A stretch of 18,915 nt of DNA. Source: Flavobacteriales bacterium UBA1958 (GTDB lineage: Bacteria > Bacteroidota > Bacteroidia > Flavobacteriales_D > Sanyastnellaceae). The notes beneath the pieces were generated by a model. It saw nothing but the letters and a program-made list of their open reading frames with translations, was not told where the DNA came from and did not search any database. This document shows positions 14,508 to 18,915 of the stretch, one piece after another; the stretch's first letter is position 1; each line of letters begins with the position of its first letter. The stretch lies in the NCBI GenBank assembly GCA_002336675.1, contig DDEI01000009.1, forward strand, positions 1 to 18,915, written 5' to 3'. The translations under genes and the position numbers were made by a program.

Positions 14508-15542
14508 GTGAGTAATAAAAATGCGAAATATTCAGCCAAGGCCGCTGCATTACATAAAATCAAGTCTAAATCTCAGAAAGAAATTTCAGCGGAAGAACTA
14601 TCTGCAAGAATTATAGCTGAAGACAAATCTGCTCTTTCACAGGCGATTACGCTGTTAGAAAGCACTAATCCAGATCACAAAAAAGTAGCCGCTGATATTA
14701 TTCAGCAGTGCCTACCGCACTCAGGAAAATCTTTTAGACTAGGAATAACAGGAGTACCAGGAGTGGGAAAATCTACGTTTATAGAAAGTTTTGGGAATTC
14801 ACTTATCACTAAAAATCATAAAGTGGCTGTTTTAGCCATAGATCCCAGCAGTCAAAAAACTAAAGGAAGCATCTTAGGAGATAAAACCAGAATGCAAACG
14901 CTCATTTCAGAAAAGAATGTATTCATAAGACCAAGTCCTACAAGTGAAAGCCTAGGTGGAGTAGCCAGAGCGACTAAAGAAGCGATGATTCTATGCGAAG
15001 CCGCAGGCTATGATTTCATCATTATAGAGACGGTAGGTGTAGGTCAGAGTGAAACAGAAGTACATTCTATGGTAGATTTCTTCCTATTATTAATGCTAAG
15101 TGGAGCAGGTGACGAACTGCAAGGCATTAAAAGAGGAATCATGGAAATGGCTGACGCTTTGGTAATTACAAAAGCGGATGGAGAGAATGAGAAACCCGCA
15201 AAAAGAGCCATGGCTGAATACAAAGGAGCTATCCATTTACTCCCTCCAGCCGAGCATTATTTTCCAGTGAAAGCTACTACCTGTTCTGCTTATGAAAACA
15301 ATGGAATGGATGAGATCTATTCCATTTTAGAGGAATTCCAAAATCACACGGCTGCTAATGGATATAGGGATAACCATAGAAAAGAACAAAATGTACAATG
15401 GCTAAAAAGACATCTCAAATTTTCATTGCTAGACCTATTCTATGGGGATTCTAAAAATGTCGATCGATTAAAAGAGTTAGAGTCCAAAGTAAAATCTGGA
15501 GAGCTCAGCCCGTTCAAAGCAGTGGAACTTCTCCTCAGCTAA
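14508..15542 (+). CDS. meaB: MeaB/ArgK-type G3E GTPase, methylmalonyl-CoA mutase chaperone
   Basis: P-loop GTPase that guards loading of adenosylcobalamin into methylmalonyl-CoA mutase and helps remove damaged cofactor. The 344-residue chain shows Walker A GVPGVGKST near residue 82, the DPSSQKTKGSILGDKTRM segment, switch-like IIETVGVGQSE, and the base-recognition TKADGE. The start is GTG at 14508: no in-frame ATG precedes the conserved core, and the lysine-rich N-terminal extension is typical of the family. A TAGCCTTG stretch (14501-14508) resembles a -7 box but overlaps the start codon, so it cannot serve that start. The mutase genes are not in the window. A terminator hairpin follows at 15629. 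Confidence 0.93.
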   Translation: MSNKNAKYSAKAAALHKIKSKSQKEISAEELSARIIAEDKSALSQAITLLESTNPDHKKVAADIIQQCLPHSGKSFRLGITGVPGVGKSTFIESFGNSLITKNHKVAVLAIDPSSQKTKGSILGDKTRMQTLISEKNVFIRPSPTSESLGGVARATKEAMILCEAAGYDFIIIETVGVGQSETEVHSMVDFFLLLMLSGAGDELQGIKRGIMEMADALVITKADGENEKPAKRAMAEYKGAIHLLPPAEHYFPVKATTCSAYENNGMDEIYSILEEFQNHTAANGYRDNHRKEQNVQWLKRHLKFSLLDLFYGDSKNVDRLKELESKVKSGELSPFKAVELLLS

Positions 15543-15628
15543 AGATTAGCAAAAAAAACCGCCTTCTTTTCTTGGGTTTGTCCGAAAGAATAGTCCAAGA
15601 CATAAATCAGAATTCCGTTGTTCATTAT

Positions 15629-15658
15629 CTAATGATTAACCGTTTTCATTAGGTTTTT
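15629..15658 (+). terminator. Predicted terminator of meaB
   Basis: CTAATGA (15629-15635) and TCATTAG (15646-15652) form a perfect 7-bp stem with a 10-nt loop, followed by G and five T. The T-run overlaps the last bases of the convergent DUF2130 gene. The stem is AT-rich, so termination may be partial. Confidence 0.5.
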
Positions 15659-16925
15659 AGTCAATTTCTAATGGATATTCATCTTCTCCAGGAAGCTCTA
15701 ATGCTTTTACAGATTGCACTGCGTTACCCGCTATTCCCTTTATAGAACCGTACATATCTACAGTGCTCGTTATTACTTTTTCTATTTGCTTTTCGCGCTG
15801 CTTCCAGATACGCTGCATAGAGCGTTTCTCTGTATCTAAGTCTATTTTCAATTGCGAAAACCCCTCTACGATAGCTTCTACCTGCATTCGGAAAGCATTC
15901 CCTGTTAGAAAATCATAAAGCATATGCATTTTGTCTCCCTTATTCTCCTGAGTAGCCACCGCAGAATTAAACCGAATAATACTTTGTCTTAACACCGCAC
16001 ATAAGCCCTTAAATTCCTCATACGTGCAAATCCAAATACCATCTCTCATCCCCATTCGATCCATATCTGAAGGCAGCACATTGGTAACCAGCACTCCTAT
16101 ATTGGCATTTCTATCTCTGATATCCGCCTTAAACTTTTCTATCCAACTTGGCTGAAAATCTTTAGTCCTTTTACTCTCATAGTAAATGCTCCCACAGTTC
16201 TGCGCCTCTCTGGTATTGACCGTTTGAATACAATCTCCACCTCTAGCTCCTTTCTTTATCTCTTCTACTCCATCTAACGGAAATTTCTGAGCTAGCCACT
16301 CTTCTATAGCCAGCTCCTGAACTTCACCCTGAAGCTGCATACTGCCCTGCTCCTGCTTTCTTTTCATTTCTTCAGTCAGCTTCTTCTGGTCTTCAAGCTG
16401 CTTATAAAGCTCTTTCATTTTCAACTCATTCTTCTCCTCTTCGGATTTTCTTATTTTATCTTTTTCCTGAATAAGTGTTTCGTTGAGCGTTTTTTGTGCT
16501 TCTGCTTCTGCGGCAGACTTAAGTTCAGTTTTCTCTCTTTTGAGTTTTTCTATCTCCGCCTTGGCTATATTAAATTCTTTAAGTTTATCAGATTGCTCAT
16601 TTAGCTCCCGCTGAAGCATTTTCATCTGCTCTTCCTGCTCCTCTTCTAATTTCTTTTTTATACTGCTTTGCAATACTTCTTTCTCTGCCTTTATAGACTT
16701 TTCCAACCTATCTTGAAATAATTCATTTTCGTTTTTTTTCTTTTCTTCAAAGTCTATTCTCGCCTTTTCTAATTCCTCTTCGCGCTTAGAAAATTTCAGC
16801 TTTTCAGAAAGCAATTTCTGATTAAATTCTTCTCTTACTTTTTCCTCTAACTGATGTGCTAAAATGTCTTGCACATCTATACTAGTTCCGCAATTAGGAC
16901 ATTTAATCTTCGTGTCTTTCTCCAT
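15657..16925 (-). CDS. DUF2130 coiled-coil protein with N-terminal zinc-ribbon-like motif
   Basis: Function unknown. The layout is clear: a CPNCG knuckle (Cys9, Cys12) at the N-terminus, a long Lys/Glu-rich coiled coil from about residue 25 to 215, then the DUF2130 globular domain. That domain contains GARGGDC near residue 228 and, about 20 residues on, a beta-strand-like IYYESKR followed by WIEKFKADI. The spacing of an Asp before an E-x-K recalls PD-(D/E)XK nucleases; this is my inference from the motif, and nuclease activity should not be assumed. Only one C-x-x-C is visible, so a full zinc site would need a second pair, perhaps by dimerisation. It is monocistronic, with a 10-bp inverted repeat just upstream of its ATG. 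Confidence 0.85.
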   Translation of the reverse strand: MEKDTKIKCPNCGTSIDVQDILAHQLEEKVREEFNQKLLSEKLKFSKREEELEKARIDFEEKKKNENELFQDRLEKSIKAEKEVLQSSIKKKLEEEQEEQMKMLQRELNEQSDKLKEFNIAKAEIEKLKREKTELKSAAEAEAQKTLNETLIQEKDKIRKSEEEKNELKMKELYKQLEDQKKLTEEMKRKQEQGSMQLQGEVQELAIEEWLAQKFPLDGVEEIKKGARGGDCIQTVNTREAQNCGSIYYESKRTKDFQPSWIEKFKADIRDRNANIGVLVTNVLPSDMDRMGMRDGIWICTYEEFKGLCAVLRQSIIRFNSAVATQENKGDKMHMLYDFLTGNAFRMQVEAIVEGFSQLKIDLDTEKRSMQRIWKQREKQIEKVITSTVDMYGSIKGIAGNAVQSVKALELPGEDEYPLEID

Positions 16926-16947
16926 GTTTATTCTCCGTATTTAACGC

Positions 16948-16987
16948 GTAAGTGAAATTACAACATCTATTAACTATTTTCACTTAC
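16948..16987. promoter_or_regulatory. Perfect 10-bp inverted repeat upstream of the DUF2130 gene
   Basis: GTAAGTGAAA (16948-16957) and TTTCACTTAC (16978-16987) are exact reverse complements separated by 20 nt, so the arm centres are 30 bp apart, close to three helical turns. The near arm starts 23 nt before the ATG at 16925, and a weak -7-like TAATTTCA overlaps it on the minus strand. The position suits a two-site operator for a dimeric or looping regulator. A stem-loop in the leader RNA is the alternative. Confidence 0.45.
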
Positions 16988-17171
16988 ACCGCACATTTAA
17001 AGAATGAAGCCAAAATAATAGTCGAGAATAAAAAAATCACTCCCTATATTCTTCAGATAAGAAAATTGACATTATATAGGAGAAGCTGGATATGACATTT
17101 GGGATTTTACTCCTTTGGTAAACGCCGATTACCGCTCTAAAGAAGATGGAAAGTTGAAGGATATGGCTTGA
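16952..17171 (+). pseudogene. Probable frameshifted gene fragment
   Basis: Two short plus-strand frames join to one coding-like stretch. The first runs to TGA at 17093 and includes IVENKKITPYILQI. The second, open from 17070 to TGA at 17169, includes GEAGYDIWDFTPLVNADYR and KEDGKLKDMA. They overlap by 26 nt, so one indel near 17075 would fuse them. Residue composition looks like protein, not random translation, but I cannot name the family. It lies between the DUF2130 and SpoU genes, both on the opposite strand, and is too short to be a complete gene. Low certainty. Confidence 0.3.
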
Positions 17172-17175
17172 GACT

Positions 17176-17198
17176 TATTTCCATTTTCCATGGAAATA
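17176..17198. terminator. 9-bp hairpin after the SpoU methyltransferase gene
   Basis: TATTTCCAT (17176-17184) and ATGGAAATA (17190-17198) form a perfect stem with a 5-nt loop, 21 nt past the stop codon of the minus-strand methyltransferase gene. No T-run follows on that strand, so this could be a 3'-end stabilising hairpin or a weak terminator for the sppA-methyltransferase transcript. Confidence 0.4.
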
Positions 17199-17218
17199 GC
17201 ACTGGTCATAGATAAGAA

Positions 17219-17764
17219 TTAAAGGGTTTGCTTAAACGCTGAAAAAAAGTGCCACATGACTATGCCTCCGCAGATAGAAACATTTAAAGAATGCTTGGTC
17301 CCGAACTGAGGAATTTCTAGGGTGACATCAGATTGGTCGATTACTGCTTGGCTCACTCCTTTAACTTCGTTCCCTAATGCGAGTGCGTATTTCTTATCGC
17401 TCGATGGGTGGAAATCTTCTAACATCGTGGAATGAGCTGTTTGCTCTATGGAGCACACTTGATATCCTTTACTTTTTAAACTTTCTAACGCTTCTATACC
17501 CGAGGCGCAATACTCCCATTCTACAGACTTAGTAGCACCTAATGCAGTTTTCTCTATATCCCGATGTGGAGGCTTAGCAGTGACACCGCAGAGAATAATT
17601 TTCTCTACTCTGAAGGCGTCTGCAGTTCTAAAAAAGGAGCCTACGTTATGCATGCTCCTAATATCCTCTAAAACTACTACTAGCGGGATTTTTTTAGCCG
17701 ATCTGAACTCGGAATCAGAAAGTCTTCCGAGTTCAGCCAGCTTCAACTTTTTATTCTCACTCAT
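17219..17764 (-). CDS. SpoU/TrmH-family RNA 2'-O-methyltransferase
   Basis: SPOUT-class enzyme that methylates ribose 2'-OH in tRNA or rRNA using SAM bound in a trefoil knot. All three family motifs are present: motif 1 with Asn40 and Arg46 (HNVGSFFRTADAF), motif 2 LALGNEVKGV (about 126-135) and motif 3 IPQFGTKHSLNVSICGG (about 151-167). At 181 residues it is a bare catalytic domain with a short N-terminal extension and no added RNA-binding domain, so the target base cannot be predicted; G18 of tRNA (TrmH) is one option. Its ATG shares one base with the sppA stop codon (TAATG), which implies termination-reinitiation coupling from the upstream gene. Confidence 0.9.
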   Translation of the reverse strand: MSENKKLKLAELGRLSDSEFRSAKKIPLVVVLEDIRSMHNVGSFFRTADAFRVEKIILCGVTAKPPHRDIEKTALGATKSVEWEYCASGIEALESLKSKGYQVCSIEQTAHSTMLEDFHPSSDKKYALALGNEVKGVSQAVIDQSDVTLEIPQFGTKHSLNVSICGGIVMWHFFSAFKQTL

Positions 17765-18915
17765 TAATCTATCTTCAAGCTATAAGGCATTCTAGCTTGA
17801 ACACTGAATACATTTCTTTCTTTTATTAAAGAGTTTATTTCCTTTATCGCGGCAGCATCTACTCCTAGCTCACTCGCTATGCTCTCCAATCTCACTTCTA
17901 CACCTAATTCTTTTAAAAGCTCTTCTAATGGGTCTTTTAATTTAGGGTAATTCTTCACCTTGTAATCAGCTAAACCAGCCATTTCAGCTGCTATTTCTTT
18001 AGCTCTCTCCAATGTTCCTATCTCATCCACTAAACCAGCTTCTATAGCATCTGTACCACTCCATACTCTTCCTCCCGCTACTTCTTTCACCGCATCTTGA
18101 GTCATACCTCTTCCTTCTGCGACTAAACTAGTAAAGTCATCATAAATACCACTTATAGATTCCTCTATAGCTTCGTATTGCGTTTCGTTTAATGGAGAGA
18201 ATAATCCGATATTTCCATTGGCGTTTGTTCCTACTCTATCTGTATGAACCCCTATTTTGTTCTCTAACAAATTCTGCGCATTAGGCAGCATACCGAATAC
18301 GCCTATAGAACCAGTAATGGTAGCTTCAGAAGCTACTATTCTGTCGGCTCCACATGCGATGTAATATCCACCACTAGCTGCTAAATCACTCATAGAAACT
18401 ACAAAAGGAATTTTAGCTTCTTTAATTAACTGCGTTTCTCTCCAAATTACATCTGACGCTAAAGCACTGCCTCCAGGGGAATTAACCCTTAAGACTACAG
18501 CCTTCGTGTTTTCATTCAATCTAGCGTTTCTCAACGCCTCTGCTATTCTGTCTGAACCTATTGTAGCATCATCTCCTTCTCCGCTCTCGATAGCTCCTAC
18601 TGCATAAACTACAGCTACTTCTTCAGAAATCGAACTATCGTACTTTTTCTTTCCTTTATAGTCAGCTAGATTAATGAACCTTATATCCTCATCAGTCGCT
18701 AAGCCTAATTTACCCTTTAAAATAGCAGTTACTTCATCGCCATATTTTAAGTCATCTATTAACTTTAGCTCTTTAGCATTTGCTGCCACTCTGATAAGTA
18801 TACTATCTGCTATATTGTTTATTTGGTCTGTAGTAATCCCTCTGCTTACAGAAATATCGTCTGCCATAATCTTCCATAAATCATCTAACAGCTCCTGATA
18901 CTGAAGCCTACTTTC
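17764..18915 (-). CDS. sppA: Signal peptide peptidase SppA, 67K type, N-terminus cut by window edge
   Basis: Envelope serine protease that degrades cleaved signal peptides. The frame is open from the TAA at 17764 to the right edge, about 383 codons. An internal ATG at 18867 is not the true start, because the frame upstream of it (LLDDLWK and before) still matches the family, so the N-terminal domain lies outside. The nucleophile Ser is in DLAASGGYYIACG (codon 18373-18375), preceded by RVNSPGGSALASD. In the double-domain 67K enzymes the catalytic Lys is in the N-terminal repeat, just beyond this window. The chain ends in the usual ARMPYSLKID. The next gene is coupled by a one-base overlap. Confidence 0.93.
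   Translation of the reverse strand, partial: ESRLQYQELLDDLWKIMADDISVSRGITTDQINNIADSILIRVAANAKELKLIDDLKYGDEVTAILKGKLGLATDEDIRFINLADYKGKKKYDSSISEEVAVVYAVGAIESGEGDDATIGSDRIAEALRNARLNENTKAVVLRVNSPGGSALASDVIWRETQLIKEAKIPFVVSMSDLAASGGYYIACGADRIVASEATITGSIGVFGMLPNAQNLLENKIGVHTDRVGTNANGNIGLFSPLNETQYEAIEESISGIYDDFTSLVAEGRGMTQDAVKEVAGGRVWSGTDAIEAGLVDEIGTLERAKEIAAEMAGLADYKVKNYPKLKDPLEELLKELGVEVRLESIASELGVDAAAIKEINSLIKERNVFSVQARMPYSLKID

Noticed and set aside
14501..14508. TAGCCTTG as a meaB promoter -7 box
   Set aside because: It overlaps the GTG start, so transcription would begin inside the gene; no alternative downstream start is available.
15570..15600. TTCTTTTC/GAAAGAA and CTTGG/CCAAG pairs after meaB
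   Set aside because: The pairing is imperfect and no T-run follows; the hairpin at 15629 is the better terminator.
18867..18867. ATG at 18867 as the sppA start
   Set aside because: The frame stays open upstream and matches the family there, so the gene continues past the window edge.
17580..18898. Plus-strand ORFs at 17580-17795 and 18674-18898
   Set aside because: Both are antisense to the well-supported methyltransferase and sppA genes.

Overview
The window comes from an AT-rich Bacteroidota genome, most likely a member of the Flavobacteriales or a close relative. The evidence is the gene content (fused two-domain E1 dehydrogenase, PaaE-type flavodoxin reductase, two-gene 5'-nucleotidase beside dnaA followed by a phosphatase/methyltransferase pair, 67K-type SppA), the lack of clear Shine-Dalgarno sites, and several -7 boxes of the Bacteroidota form TAnnTTTG close to start codons. 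The lineage is inferred from protein resemblance only.

Layout. 1-671 (-) is dapF, cut by the left edge. It diverges from a tight operon at 758-4367 (+): fused E1 alpha/beta 2-oxoacid dehydrogenase, thioredoxin-fold lipoprotein and PaaE-like reductase, each 2 nt apart. 4564-5193 (-) is an Nfu iron-sulfur carrier with a near-consensus promoter touching its start codon. 5269-5568 (-) is an unpartnered RelE/ParE-like toxin gene with a palindrome at its predicted transcription start. 5915-8739 (+) is gcvT, comB and a secreted phospholipase C/P1-nuclease family gene, closely packed. 8740-9167 holds a decayed gene for a secreted protein. 9168-9566 (-) is a hotdog thioesterase with a TTG start, divergent from 9620-11252 (+), a 5'-nucleotidase split into two overlapping genes in reversed domain order. 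dnaA (11456-12886, +) ends in a strong terminator. Then come a low-molecular-weight phosphatase overlapping an RsmI-related methyltransferase (13239-14412, +) and meaB (14508-15542, +). On the minus strand at the right are a DUF2130 coiled-coil protein (15657-16925), a SpoU/TrmH methyltransferase (17219-17764) and sppA (17764 to the right edge, N-terminus missing).

Most genes are housekeeping: lysine/cell-wall precursor synthesis, 2-oxoacid oxidation, Fe-S delivery, one-carbon metabolism, nucleotide salvage, replication initiation, RNA modification, B12-enzyme maintenance and envelope proteolysis. The non-routine material is in the gaps: the toxin-like gene, frameshifted gene remnants near 8821-9144 and 16952-17171, a possible minus-strand small ORF at 13054-13248, and long inverted repeats, notably a perfect 10-bp pair upstream of the DUF2130 gene. 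I see no tRNA, rRNA, CRISPR array, insertion sequence or convincing replication origin, and no clearly new multi-gene system.
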